A DNA stretch of 64,000 bases from Marchantia polymorpha subsp. ruderalis (taxonomy: Eukaryota > Streptophyta > Marchantiopsida > Marchantiales > Marchantiaceae), in the NCBI GenBank assembly GCA_037833965.1, contig AP031355.1, positions 12,859,501 through 12,923,500 of the forward strand, given 5' to 3'. The position numbers were made by a program, and so were the translations under genes. Shown in pieces: positions 10,524 to 21,900 of the stretch; position 1 is the stretch's first letter; each line of letters begins with the position of its first letter. The notes under the pieces are model-generated. The model was not told the origin of the DNA. It saw only the letters and a program-made list of their open reading frames with translations, and did not search any database.

Positions 10524-11307
10524 GCTCTAATGTAACAACCTAAATCATAAGGCTCGAGTTGAAGCAGAGAAAAGAAATTCTCGACATCAACTTTATGCGC
10601 TACTCGAATTTCTATTTCATCAACATTTCTCCCATCACATAGCCTACAAATCCGTTCACTCCTATCAATATTCAACCAACGTCCTTCCTCAATTCCAAGC
10701 CTATGAGATCCTGTTCTATGCCTGGCAATAATATGACGTAAAGATGTAGCAATCTCTGCAACAAGGTACCCTTGCTCACAATAAATAAGCATAAGATTCA
10801 CATGAAGTTGATAAAACTGCATTTTAGTGCCTACTCTCCTCCAAATGATGTTGAGAAACTCCTCCTTAATACGCTCGCGAAGGGCCATAGGTTGCAGATC
10901 CCAATCCAATTCCGTCACATTCCACCTCAAAGACCAAGTCATCACATCTGCAAACCATCCCTTGGAACGTGTGGCACGCAAAGCATGAAGAGGAAGTCGA
11001 GAAGCATCAAGAGATCTCACCCTTCTAATATAAGTGATGGTCAAGTAGAGAGCTTCAGCCTCAAGAGGTAGACAACCGGTTTCTGAAAGAAGAATAGCAT
11101 AAGGAGTTTGGTTCCTTACACCTAACTCTTCTTGTAAGAAGATCTTTTGCACCCTCTCCACACGCTCCCAACTTGTCTTCTTACTGCCAGGGCCCCACAC
11201 TTGTGTCCCATATAGAACCACCGGCAACACTAAACTCCTAAATAAAAATTTCCTAAGACTCCAAGATACTATATGAGCTCTTCTACATCAATTTAACAAT
11301 GAATATA
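10524..11307 (-). pseudogene. LN-C ORF2 C-terminal piece, 3'-truncated
   Basis: Minus-strand LN-C ORF2 from about YSLLNRCRR (11307) to GCYIRD (10524). It lacks the last codons, the 3' UTR and the tail. A piece cut at its 3' end cannot be a simple LINE insertion, so a DNA-level deletion or recombination has joined it to C1 ORF1. The zinc-knuckle region carries a small deletion (CDGRNV then EIEIRV). At 11308 it is interrupted by the B1 tail. It may be the continuation of C2 beyond B1, with about 1 kb lost. Confidence 0.75.
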
Positions 11308-11424
11308 AATGGTAAATGGTAAATGGTAATAGATCAAGCCCGGGGGACCCAAAGGGTCAAAAGGCTGAAAAACACAATACAAGCGACAGCCACAAACAAG
11401 GGAAAAGACCCCAAAGGCCAAACC
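11308..11424 (-). other. LN-B 3' UTR, hairpin and tail (B1)
   Basis: LN-B has its own 3' UTR (GGTTTGGCC...TGTGGCTGTCGC), but it ends in the same GACCC-TTT-GGGTC hairpin, with CCCCGGGCT instead of CCACGGGCT, then TTTACCA units. The stem is thus conserved while the rest differs. Confidence 0.85.
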
Positions 11425-14400
11425 CTAGCTAGTGCCAAGAGCACTAGAACGATAACTAATAATGTCCCTAATATAACAACCTAAATCAAAAGGAACTAAC
11501 TGTAACAAAGAATAAAAATTCTCTACATTTATATTATGAGTCACTCTAATCTCTGCATATCTAGTACAAGTAAGAAATACATGCTCTTCATCCTCAACTT
11601 CTCTTCCATCACATAGCCTACAAATACGTTGACTCCTATCAATATTAAGCCAACGTCCTTCCTCAATTCCTAGCCTATGAGATCCAGTTCTATGCCTAGC
11701 AATAATATGACGTAAGGACGTAGAGATTCCTGCAAGTAGGTAATCCTGTTCACAATAAACAAGCATAGGATTCACATGAAGTTGATAAAACTGCATCTTG
11801 GTGCCGCGCTTGCTCCAAATAATGTTCAGAAACTCCTCCTTTAGACGTTCACGTAGTGCTATAGGTTGTAAGTCCCAATCGCGTTCCGTCACATTCCACC
11901 TCAAAGACCAAGTTATCACATCCGCTAACCATCCTTTGGCACGTGTGGCACTCAAAGCTTGAGGAGGAAGGCGAGAAGCATCAAGAGATCTCACCCTTGT
12001 GATGTAAGTGATGGTCAAGTATAGAGCTTCAGCCTCTAGAGGTAAACAACCTGTTTCCGCAAGAAGAATAGCATATGAGGTTTGGTTTCTCACACCCAAT
12101 TCTTCTTGTAGAAATATCTTATGCACCCTCTTCACACGCTCCCATCCTGTCTTCTTACAACCAGGACCCCACACTTGGGTTCCATACAATACTACCGGCA
12201 ACACTAAGCTTCTAAATAAAAATTTCCTAAGATTCCAAGACACAAGATGAGCCCTTCTACATCGATTTAGCAATGAATATAGAGCTTTGTAACCACCTTC
12301 TACTCTCTTTTGCACACAAAGTGCCCAACTATAATCATTAGAAAAATCAATGCCTAGATATTTATAACTCTTCACCTCTTCTAATTGTAGATCCTGGTAA
12401 TAGAAGGAAAACTTGGATCTAGTGCCCACTATCATGACTTTGGACTTCTCTATATTTACCTCCATCTGATTCTGGGTACAAAAGCTAGCCAAAGTGTATA
12501 GGTGTTTCTGTAAACGAATTGCATCACGTGCTAGTAATATGATATCATCTGCATACAAGAGAGCTTTGATAACAAAGTTTCCAAGCTTGACACCTTCACT
12601 ATCACATGCCTCCAACCACTCTTCGATATCATCTATAAAAACTCCAAATAGAGTAGGAGAGAGAGGACAACCTTGAATCACTCCAATGGTACTCAAAACC
12701 TCTTCAGTTTGAGAAGTGTTGATCTTGGCTCGAACAGATTGGTAAAGCGTGGCCACAGCTGCTAGAAGATCTGATGGTACTCCAATGACTTGCAGCCTTT
12801 CCCATAATAACTCACGAGGTACGGTGTCAAAAGCTTTCTTAAAATCAATGAAGGCGCAAAACAAAGCTTTGCCATTGCCCTTTGATTTCTCCCATAAAAC
12901 ACGCAAAGCCAAGATATGGTCAATGGTGTTGTATGTGGGGCAAAAGCCTGCTTGAAACCGCGCTCTCTTTCGGTGAGATTCAGTCCATGTGCTCAACTTT
13001 GACTCCACCAATTTGCCAAACAACTTGGCAAAAACACTACCCACCATGATAGTGCGATAGTTTGTCACCAAGTCCTTCCTTCCTGACTTGTGAATAGGCA
13101 CAATCTTCCGTAATGACCAAGCTGAAGGAAAACCATACATAGCTGCATTCTCTAACGCTTTGGTGAGTCTCGGTCCAATAAGATCTCCTCCCCACTTCAA
13201 AAGTTCAATAGAGAGACCATCCAAATCCTCCGATTTACCATTTGCTAATTTTCTAACTTGAGTCATCACCTCTGATTCAGAAAATAAGCCTGATGTTCCT
13301 TCACAACAAGGCATTGATGCAGCGTTGGGAAAGAAATAAAGCTTTTCAGCAAAGTCAATCAAACTCTTGGGATCAAGAGTAGGTTTTGAAGACCTTACAG
13401 CTAACCGTCTCCAAAAGGATTTGGGATTCTCCATCAACTCCTTTGTCAAGGATTCCTGCTTCGTCCTCAAAAAAGCTCTTTTTTTAGACTTCACCAAGTC
13501 TTTGTAAAGCCTTGTCAAGGTAAGCCGACTTTGGAAATCCAAAGACTTGTCAACTGATCTCATCCTCGCTTGCTTACAATCCAAGTCAAACCATCCATTG
13601 CAAGGAAGCCCCCTAGCTCTTCAATCCTTGTGCCGCAAAAAGAACTTAGAAGCAGTGTCTTTCAGCAACTCTATTAATTGCCCACTCGCTGTATGTGGAT
13701 CAAGGCTCCATGAAGTGTGAGTCAAAAGGTTTTGAAAATGTAACATGTACAACTCTTTCTTACTAGGATCTAAACGAAACTTGGGAGAAGCTAAAACAGA
13801 ATGGCATGGAGAGAGAGGGATTGTTTTTGATAACAAGAGAGTAAATAAGAGAGGTGCATGATCTGACTCTGGCTGAGGTTCTAGAATATCAAATTTCGAA
13901 ATAAAAGAGCTATGAGTGGCTGAAGATAGAAGATAATCAATGGTGCTAACACCTGTAGGAGAAAAGCACGTATTGGAAAGGGAGTTGGGAAAGAGAGAGA
14001 TACTGTTAAGAACTTTCAAATTACATGTGGCTCCAAAGGTTAGAAAGTGTTATGTCAAAGGATTTGTATAAATATCAGAAGACTTTCTACACCACATACT
14101 ATCTTCAAGTTCTTCAAAGGAGGAAGAACTCAAGAGATCACCAACTTGAGTAAATTGTGCACAACCTATTCGAGCATTGAAATCTCCAACCAGAAAAACT
14201 TCACCTTTGCTCTGATAATTGAGAACATCTCCTATAAGTCGATGGAATGGTTGACTCCGATTGCAAGTGCGTGTGGAGTAGATAGGCATGGACAATGGTG
14301 CAAAGTAACAAACAGCCAAATAACTATAAGATCCTCCAACCAAACCAAGACGAAGCCAATGATATTGACCTCCAATATCCTGACCTTCTAAATGTATCAA

Positions 14401-14631
14401 AGGTAGAAATTGAGATCTGATGAAAGTAGCAATACCGCCATAGCCTCTTCCAGCTCGTTGACTTCTCTGATTCCAAGTGGATCCCACCAAAGTAAACCCT
14501 GGTATCTCTCCAATAGTGTTGCTCTCATGTTCCCACGTCTCCACAATGTTGATGATGTCCGCCATCTTCCAAATCGGATTAGCACTCACATACTTGGTTG
14601 TAGAAAGACCTCTAATATTCCACATTAACAT
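11425..14631 (-). pseudogene. LN-B ORF2 (B1), two nonsense codons
   Basis: A complete-length ORF2 of about 1068 codons. Endonuclease part: VETWEHES, GDFNARI, PESDH. RT part: FIDFKKAFD, GVIQGCPLSP, LLYADDIILLARD. C-terminal CX2CX9HX4C: CRLCDGREVEDEEHVFLTC. It is broken by TAA 14050-14052 (GAA elsewhere, in the LTEHF block) and TGA 13621-13623 (CGA elsewhere). The TAA is shared with the B3 copy (41057-41059); the TGA is not. From 13584 down to 11425 the frame is open for 719 codons, covering the whole RT. Confidence 0.9.
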
Positions 14632-14649
14632 CCTCAAGCTCTTGGATTG

Positions 14650-15387
14650 CTATGTGGATGATTGTCTCTTCCTTTAAGTGACAATTGCTTGTCCATCACG
14701 AAGATAAACAAAAAATCCAGCATCTTGAGCTTCTTTGACTTTTGCAAGCTCCTTTCTCCTTGCCTCTACTTGTAGAGGTGTGAGATCGGGATCTAATCAA
14801 ATTCTACGTCCTTTGAGTACAGCTTTGTTGGCTAAAGCTGTATCACGTTGAGTTTGGTCATTGAACTTAACTATGATGGCTCGAGGTTGAGTTCCTATGG
14901 TTCCAATGCGAAAAGCTTGAGCCACATCCGCATTAGGAACATCAAGTGTTTCAGCTAAAAACTTGGTGACAACACTCTTCACCTCTTCCTTCTCAGATTC
15001 AGGTAGACCAGAAATTCTTACATTCTTTCTACGAGCAAATTGATTAGTCTTTTCAATCTCTTGCTCTTGACAGAAAGAGATATGAGCAGACTTGGTGGCT
15101 TCTGCATAAGATTTCATCTTCACCTCTAGACTTTCAACCACTTCATGCAATCTAGGAGTAGCAGCAGTGGAAGCTTGAGAACCAACTTTCTCCTGGATAT
15201 CCTCTACGTGTTTTGAAATATCAACCATAATCTTCTCGAAACTCTTTTGAGAGAGCTTCAACTCTCTAATTTCATATTGAGCTGCAATTAAAGTAGAGCT
15301 CTGTACCTTGAACTCTGCACGTAGTACTTTCAACTCTTCCAAAACCGTTTGCATCAGATTGAGTATGAAATTGTCTTGAGACGCCAT
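14650..15387 (-). pseudogene. LN-B ORF1 (B1), two nonsense codons
   Basis: ORF1 begins MASQDNFILNL at 15387, has the coiled-coil and RRM-like order of the family, and ends at TAG 14650-14652. TGA at 14797-14799 replaces the Trp of GRRIWLDPD, and TAA at 14674-14676 replaces a Gln near the end. Both lesions are found again in the B3 fragment at 41804-41806 and 41681-41683. The frame stays open for 35 codons upstream of the ATG into the 5' UTR, but MASQD is the start shared with LN-C. Confidence 0.85.
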
Positions 15388-16656
15388 CGAAAAGCTCAGA
15401 ACTCCAAGACACGTCAACTTCTCGCTCCGAATGGCTTTCTGCTTGAAATTTTGCAGGCGGATGCGTCCTGCCCTACTCCAGCGTTCCACCAAATTTCAGC
15501 TCTAGATCACTCCGAACGTAGAAGATACAGCTCACGTAAGAATCTCTTGCTCTCAAATCTTGAAACTCAAAGCTCGAAACTCAAAATTGGACTCACTGTG
15601 ACGCTGAAACTCCGTTCGACCTGAAAATTGACAGGCTTGAGCGCTCTACCCAACGTCACAACGCCACAAAATTTCAGCCCCCGTTCACACTCGAGACCAA
15701 AGTTACGGCCCCCGCAAGATTCGGCCCTCCCCTCTCAAAAAGCTCAGACCTCCAAGACACGTCAACTTCTCGCTCCGAATGGCGTTCTGCTTGAAATTTT
15801 GCAGGCGGATGCGCCCTGCCCTATTCTAGCGTTCCACCAAATTTCAGCTCCAGATCACTCCGAACGTAGAAGATACAGCTCCCGTAAGAATCTCTTGCCT
15901 TAAAATCTTGAAACTCAAAGCTCGAAACTCAAAATTGGACGCACTGTGACGCTGAAACTCCGTTCGACCTGAAAATTGACAGGCTTGAGCGCTCTACCCA
16001 ACGTCACAACGCCACAAAATTTCAGCCCCCGTTCACACTTGAGCCCAAAGTTACGGCCCCCGCAAGATTCGGCCCTCCCCTCTCAAAAAGCTCAGACCTC
16101 CAAGACACGTCAACTTCTCGCTCCGAATGGCGTTCTGCTTGAAATTTTGCAGGCGGATGCGCCCTGCCCTGCTCCAGCGTTCCACCAAATTTCAGCTCCA
16201 GATCACTCCGATTGTAGAAGATACAGCTCCCGTAAGAATCTCTTGCCCTCAAATCTTGAAACTCAAAGCTCGAAACTCAAAATTGGACGCACTGTGACTC
16301 TGAAACTCCGTTTGACCTGAAAATTGACACGCTTGAGCGCTCTACCCAACGTCACAACGCCACAAAATTTCAGCCCCCGTTCACACTTGAGCTCAAAGTT
16401 ACGGCCCCCGCAAGATTCGGCCCTCCCCTCTTAAAAAGCTCAGACCTCCAAGACACGTCAACTTCTCGCTATGAATGGCGTTCTGCTTGAAATTTTGCAG
16501 GCGGATGCGCCCTGCCCTACTCCAGCGTTCCACCAAATTTCAGCTCCAGATCACTCCGAACGTAGAAGATACAGCTCCCGTAAGAATCTCTTGCCTTAAA
16601 ATCTTGAAACTCAAAGCTCGAAACTCAAAATTGGACGCACTGTGACTCTGAAACTC
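15388..16656 (-). repeat. LN-B 5' UTR: 348-bp monomer array (B1)
   Basis: The GTTCGACCTGAAAATTGACA block recurs at about 15613, 15961 and 16309, a 348-bp step, giving about 3.6 monomers. Each contains several related A/T cores (CTGAAATTT, CTGCAAAATTTCA, CAATTTTCAG) roughly 65-100 bp apart. Position upstream of ORF1 suggests a promoter array; this is inferred. Confidence 0.85.
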
Positions 16657-16690
16657 CAAAAGAAGCCGTCAAAGCCGCTTCTTTTTGTCA
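16657..16690. repeat. Filler with direct and inverted flank copies at B1 5' junction
   Basis: AAAAGAAGCCG at 16657-16667 repeats the flank AAAAGAAGCCG that resumes at about 16690. Between them, TCAAAGCCGCTTCTTTT is a near-inverted copy of the same flank. This again looks like a snap-back during 5' joining. Confidence 0.7.
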
Positions 16691-17804
16691 AAAGAAGCCG
16701 ACTTTGAATATCCAAAGACCTATCAACAGACCTTGCCCTTGCTAGCTTGCATTCGGAGTCAAACCATCCATTGCAAGGTAGCCCCTTAGCAATCCTAGTA
16801 CTATGCCTCAAAAAGAACTTCGATGCAGAAGTTTTGAGCAATTCTATGAGCTGTAAACTAGCGGTATGCGAATCTGGACTCCATATGGTGTGAGTCAAAA
16901 GATCTTGTAGATGTTCTGCATAAAGGTCTCTTTTACAAGGATCTAAGCGAAACTTGGGAGAAGGTAAAAGAGATTGGCAAGGTGAAGTAGAGATTGATTT
17001 TTACATTGAAAGTGTGAACAAAAGAGGTGCATGATCTGATTCAGGTTGAGGATCCAAAACATCAAAATTGGAGATCAGAGAGGTACTAACCAAGGAAGAC
17101 AAGAGAAAATCTATTGTGCTAGCACCGGTAGGGGAAAAACAAGTATTGGACTGAGAGTTGGGAAAGCGAGAGGTTCCATTGAGAACCTTCAAGTTACAAG
17201 TGGCTCCAAATGTCAAAAAGTGCTCTGTCAAAGAGTTTGTGGAAGGATCAAAAGAGGTTCTAGACCACAAACTATCGTAAATTTCTTCAAACATAGAAGA
17301 AGCCAAGGGATCACTAAATTGAGTAAATTGAGCACAACGTATACGAGCATTGAAATCTCCAACAAGAAAGACATCCCCTTTACTTTGGAATCTAAGAACA
17401 TCTTCAATAAGCCGATGGAATGGTTCACTTCGGTTGCAAAAGCGTGTTGAGTAGATACCCATGGACAATGGTGCAAAATAACAAATTGCCAAATAGCAAT
17501 AAGATCCTCCAACCACCCCGAGACGTAGCCAATGATACTGTCCACCAACATCTTGAGCTTCTAGATGTATGAGAGGTAGAAGATGAGACCTGATGAAAGT
17601 AGCAATACCTCCTTGACCCCTTCCCGCATGTTGTCTTCTCTGGTTCCATGTCGACCCCACCAAGGTAAACCCTTCCAACTCAGCAATAGTATTGCTTTCA
17701 TGTTCCCAAGTCTCCACAATGTTGATGACGTCAGCCATCTTCCAAATCGGAGCAGCACTCACATACTTTGTTGTTGAAAGTCCTCGGATATTCCACACCA
17801 ACAC
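16680..17804 (-). pseudogene. LN-C ORF2, endonuclease part (C2)
   Basis: Minus-strand LN-C ORF2 from the GTG codon at 17804 through the endonuclease (VETWEHES, GDFNARIRC, PESDH) to about residue 370 (QSRLLLT), where B1 begins. TAA 17001-17003 replaces a Ser codon after PESDHAPLLFTLSM. As in other LN-C copies there is no ATG at the start: the codons are GTG TTG GTG TGG, preceded in frame by TAG CAA TCC GAG from ORF1. Confidence 0.85.
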
Positions 17805-17822
17805 CCTTATCTTCTCGGATTG

Positions 17823-18578
17823 CTATGTTGACGACACCCTCCTCCTCTTAGTAACGATTGCTCTCCCATCGTGTAAATAAGCAACAAAACCCGATTCTTG
17901 AGCCTCTTTTACCTTCGCAAGCTCCTTTCTCCTAACTTCCACTTGTAGAGGAGTCAGATCAGGATCCAACCATATTCTACGTCCCTTTAACATAGCCTTA
18001 TTAGCCAAGGCAACATCACGTTGAGTTTGATTGACAAACTTCACTATAATACCACGAGGTTGAGCTCCCTTGTTTCCAATACGAAAAGCTTGAGCCAATT
18101 CCGCATTGGACACCTGAAGTGTTTCATCCAAAAACTTGGTGACAACACTCTTGCCATCTTCATTCTCTATTTCAGGTAAACCTGAAATTCTCACATTCTT
18201 CTTACGTGCAAGGTGGTTGGACTTTTCAATCTCTTGTTCTTGACAAAAAGAGATTTGAGCAGCCTTTGTAGCTTCAGCGTAGGATTTGATCTTCAAATCT
18301 AAGCTTTCGACCACCTCATGCAATCTAGGACTATCCGCACTTGTCATCTGAGAGCATACCTTCCCTTGGATGTCATCCACAGATTTAGATACATCCCACA
18401 TCACACCCACACTATCCTTGAACACCTTCTCCACGTTCTTCTGTGATCCCTTCAACTCTCGAATTTGATTATGTGTGAGAGTTAAAGCAGCCTGTTGCAT
18501 CTTGAAATCATGTCAAAGTTCCTTCAATTCTTCAAAAATTGTTTGCAGAAGCTGAAAAATATCGTCTTGAGAAGCCAT
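17823..18578 (-). pseudogene. LN-C ORF1 (C2), one nonsense codon
   Basis: Starts MASQDDIFQLLQ at 18578 and ends at TAG 17823-17825, the usual 251-codon length. A coiled coil precedes the RRM-like VRISGLPE...AFRIGNKG...PRGIIVKF region. CGA-to-TGA in the ELRHEF block, near codon 25, truncates it. An internal ATG (MQQAAL, 18500) would still give 225 residues with most of the coiled coil, so a shortened product is conceivable. Confidence 0.85.
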
Positions 18579-20784
18579 ATTGTATCAACTTCCGTATCAA
18601 CCGAAACAATCTAAATTCTAGGCCGAAACACCAAAAAATATCGTAACTTCTCACTCAAGCGTCCATGCACCTTCAAACTTGATGAGCTTCTGTCAAATAT
18701 CAATCCCCAAGTCCTCAAAAATTTTCAGCCTCAGATCATGCTTTGTCAAAAAGATAAAAATGTCTGAACATTTTTGTGACCACCTGAACACTCTAGATAA
18801 AAAGTCGAAACTCAAAATGGTCTGTTACTTCTGACTCAAGCGTCCGTTCACCTTCAAACTTTTTATGCTACTGCCGAATATTGATCTCCAAGTCTTCAAA
18901 AATTTTCAGCGTCAGATCATACTTCGTCAAAAAGATAAAAATGTCTGACCATTTTTGTGACCCCCGGAACACTCGAAACAAAAAGTCGAAACTCCAAATG
19001 GGCTGTTACTTCTGACTCAAGCGTCAGTTCACCTTCAAACTTTTATGCTACTGCCGAATATTGATCTCCAAGTCCCCAAAAATTTTAAGCCTCAGATCAT
19101 GCTTCGTCAAAAAGATAAAAATGTCTGAACATTTTTGTGACCACCGGAACACTCGAAACAAAAAGTCGAAACTCCAAATGGGCTGTAACTTCTGACTCAA
19201 GCGTCCGTTCACCTTCAAACTTTTTATGCAACTGCCAAATATTAATCTCCAAGTCCCCAAAAATTTTAAGCCTCAGATCATGCTTCTTTAAACAGACAAA
19301 AATGTCTGAACATTTTTGTGACCACCGGATCACTCGAAACAAAAAGTTGAAACTCCAAATGGGCTGTAACTTCTGACTCAAGCGTACGTTTCCCTTCAAA
19401 CTTTTTATGCTACTGCCGAAAATTTATTTCCAAGCGCTCAAAAATTTTCAACCTCATTTCATGCTTCCTCCCAAAGATAAAAATGTTTGAACATTTTTGT
19501 GACCACGTGAAACACTCGCAATTGACACTCTTCGCTGAAGAAATTCGTGAACTTCGGCGTCCCAACTCCAAAATGCGTGAAATTTTGCAGGCTGGAGCGC
19601 GCTACCCAACTCCACGCCCTGCAAATTTTCAGCTTCCATCGACACTCAGACGCGAAGAAACGAACTCTATAAGAAACGATCTTGACCCCAATACTCGAAA
19701 ACTCCAACTCGAAACTTGAGAAATCCGTGAACTTCGGCGTCCCAACTCCAAAATGCGTGAAATTTTGCAGGCTGGAGCGCGCAACCCAACTCCACGCCCC
19801 TGCAAATTTTCAGCTTCCGTGGACACTCAAACGCGAAAAAACGATCTCTGCAAGAAACGATCTCGACCCCAACACTCGAAAACTCCAACTCGAAACTTGG
19901 TAAATGGTAAATGGTAAATAGATCAAGCCCGTGGGACCCAAAGGGTCAAAAGGCTAAAAAACACAATACAAACAATCCAACTCCAAACTAGGAGAGAACG
20001 AAAAGAACCCCCTAGCTAGTGCCCAAAGCACTAGAACGGTAACTAATAATATCTCTAATGTAACAACCTAAATCATAAGGCTCGAGTTGAAGCAGAGAAA
20101 AGAAATTCTCGACATCAACTTTATGCGCTACTCGAATCTCTATATATCTAGTACAAGTAATAAAAAAATCTTGACTTGAGTACTTGAGAAATCCGTGAAC
20201 TTCGGCGTCTCAACTCCAAAATGCGTGAAATTTTGCACGCTGGAGCGCGCTACCCAACTCCACGCGCCTGCAAATTTTCAGCTTCCGTGGACACTCAGAC
20301 GCGAAGAAACAATCTCGACCCCAACACTCGAAAACTCCAACTCGAAACTTGAGAAATCCGTGAACTTCGGCTTCCCAACTCCAAAATGCGTGAAATTTTG
20401 CAGGCTGGAGCGCGCTACCCAACTCCACGCGCCTGCAAATTTTCAGTTTCCGTGGACACTCAGACGCGAAGAAACGATCTCTGCAAGAAACGATCTCGAC
20501 CCCAACACTCGAAAACTCCTACTCGAAACTTGAGAAATCCGTGAACTTCGGCGTCCCAACTCCAAAATGCGTGAAATTTTGCACGCTGGAGCGCGCTACC
20601 CAACTTCACGCGCCTGCAAATTTTCAGCTTCTGTGGACACTCAGACGCGAAGAAACAATCTCTGCAAGAAACGATCTCGACCCCAACACTCGAAAACTCC
20701 AACTCGAAACTTGAGAAATCCGTGAACTTCGGCGTCCCAACTCCAAAATGCGTGAAATTTTGCACGCTGGAGCGCGCTACCCTA
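18579..20784 (-). repeat. LN-C 5' UTR: type-1 and type-2 monomers (C2)
   Basis: Next to ORF1 lie about five type-1 monomers (the TGTCTGAACATTTTTGTGACC block at 18761, 18942, 19122, 19303 and 19485; step 180-182 bp). Farther upstream lie type-2 monomers (GTGAACTTCGGCGTCCCAAC, then TGCGTGAAATTTTGCA), step about 165-190 bp. The type-2 array is interrupted by a reversed LINE 3' end (19900-20181). At 20784 the array meets an LN-A ORF2 fragment. The same LN-A/type-2 junction and the same 3'-end insertion recur in the plus-strand region 43267-44977. Confidence 0.85.
19900..20181 (-). mobile_element. 5'-truncated LN-C 3' end inserted in type-2 array
   Basis: Contains tail, 3' UTR, the ORF2 stop and about 50 ORF2 codons (to the TRYIEIRV region), then about 17 bp of filler (AAAATCTTGACTTGAGT). 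A 5-bp duplication ACTTG is seen at 19895-19899 and 20182-20186. An identical insertion with the same filler lies in reverse at 44556-44837, so the two loci share ancestry. Confidence 0.85.
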
Positions 20785-21438
20785 TAATCAGATGAGAAAT
20801 CAATGCCCAAATATTTGTAACTTTTCACTTGTTCCAACTCTAATCCTTTGTAACAGAAAGAGAGCTTGGATCTAGTGCCCACAAGAATGACTTTGGACTT
20901 CTCCAAATTGACTTCCATCTGATTTTGATATTGATAGGCCCAATAGCATCTCCTCCCCACTTGAGAAGTTCAATGGAAATCCCATCCAAATCCTCACATT
21001 TACCATTTGCCAATTGTCTGAGTTGAGTCATCACTTCAACTTCTGAAAATAAGCCTGAATTTCCTTCACAATGTGGCATAGATGCAACATTGGGAAAAAA
21101 ATAAAGCTTTTCAGCAAAAGAAATCAAATACTTGGGATCAAGAGTAGGTTTAGAAGATCGTACTGCCAACCGCCTCCAAAAGGATTTGGGATTCTCCAAG
21201 AGCTCCTTTGTCAAGCACTCTTGCTTCTACCTCAAAAATGCTCGTTTCTTGGACTTCACCAAGTCTTTGTAAAGTCTTGTCATAATCAACCCATTGTGAA
21301 GATCCAAGGATTTATCAAGTGATCTCGCCCTCGCTTGCTTGCAATCAAAGTCAAACCATCCATTGCAAGGAAGACCTCTAGCTCCCCTGGTCTTATGTCT
21401 CAAAAAGAACTTAGAAGCAGAGTTTTGGAGCAACTCAG
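20785..21438 (-). pseudogene. LN-A ORF2 fragment with internal deletion
   Basis: Minus-strand LN-A ORF2 from LTELLQNSASK (21438) to GGDAIGPI. It then jumps at about 20930 to the QNQMEVNLEKSKV block in another frame and continues to YLGIDFSSDY (20785), so RT motifs A to C are deleted. A CAG-to-TAG change lies near 21228. Every feature except that stop is repeated in the plus-strand copy at 43267-43941. The 5' end is joined to LN-B ORF2 (VLYGTQ codons). Confidence 0.85.
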
Positions 21439-21900
21439 TTAGTTGGGTTCCATACAGTACTACCGGCAACACTAAGCTTTTGAATAAAAATTTCCTAAGA
21501 CTCCAAGACACAAGATGAGCACTTCTACACCGATTAAGCAATGAATATAGAGCTTTGTAACCACCTTCTACTCTCCTTTTGACCCTTTGGGTCCCCCGGG
21601 CTTGATCTATTACCATTTACCATTTACCATTATCTCTTTTGCACACAAAGTGCCCAACTATAATCATTAGAAAAATCAACGCCTAGATATTTATAACTCT
21701 TCACCTCTTCTAATTGTAGATCCTGGTAATAGAAGGAAAACTTGGATCTAGTGCCCACTATCATGACTTTGGACTTCTTTATATTTACCTCCATCTGATT
21801 CTGGGTACAAAAGCTAGCCAAAGTGTATAGGTGTTTCTGTAAACTAATTGCATCACGTGCTAGTAATATGATATCATCTGCATACAAGAGAGCTTTGATA
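21439..21900 (-). pseudogene. LN-B ORF2 fragment (host copy B3, part 1)
   Basis: Minus-strand LN-B ORF2 from LLYADDIILLARD (21900) to VLPVVLYGTQ (21439). A 57-bp hairpin-tail micro-insertion lies inside (21576-21632). The reading continues upstream at 28814-29467 after removal of the B2 insertion, with ATA repeated on both sides (21898-21900 and 28814-28816). Confidence 0.85.
21576..21632 (+). mobile_element. Micro-insertion: LN-B hairpin and tail only
   Basis: 57 bp beginning CTTTTGACCCTTTGGGTC with CCCCGGG (the LN-B form) and ending in TTTACCA units. It is flanked by TCTC at 21572-21575 and 21633-21636. Only the terminal hairpin plus tail was copied. Confidence 0.85.

Larger units (their letters stand above)
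11308..16656 (-). mobile_element. Full-length LN-B LINE (copy B1)
   Basis: Minus-strand element: tail and 3' UTR 11308-11424, ORF2 11425-14631, ORF1 14650-15387, 5' UTR monomers 15388-16656. Both flanks are minus LN-C ORF2, but they are about 330 codons apart in that protein (YSLLNR on the left, SRLLLTK on the right). Insertion therefore seems to have removed about 1 kb of target, unless the two flanks come from different copies. The 5' junction near 16657-16690 has short direct and inverted copies of the flank. Three nonsense codons are shared with B3, so both derive from an already defective source. Confidence 0.9.

Noticed and set aside
15388..16320. Antisense 91-114 codon frames in LN-B monomers (TGLSALPNVTTPQN...)
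   Set aside because: Each is closed within a monomer and carries no start or domain evidence; weaker than the continuous LN-A antisense frame, so not proposed as a gene.
21576..21632. SINE or small RNA gene
   Set aside because: It is only the LINE hairpin and tail; no A/B box or independent head sequence is visible.
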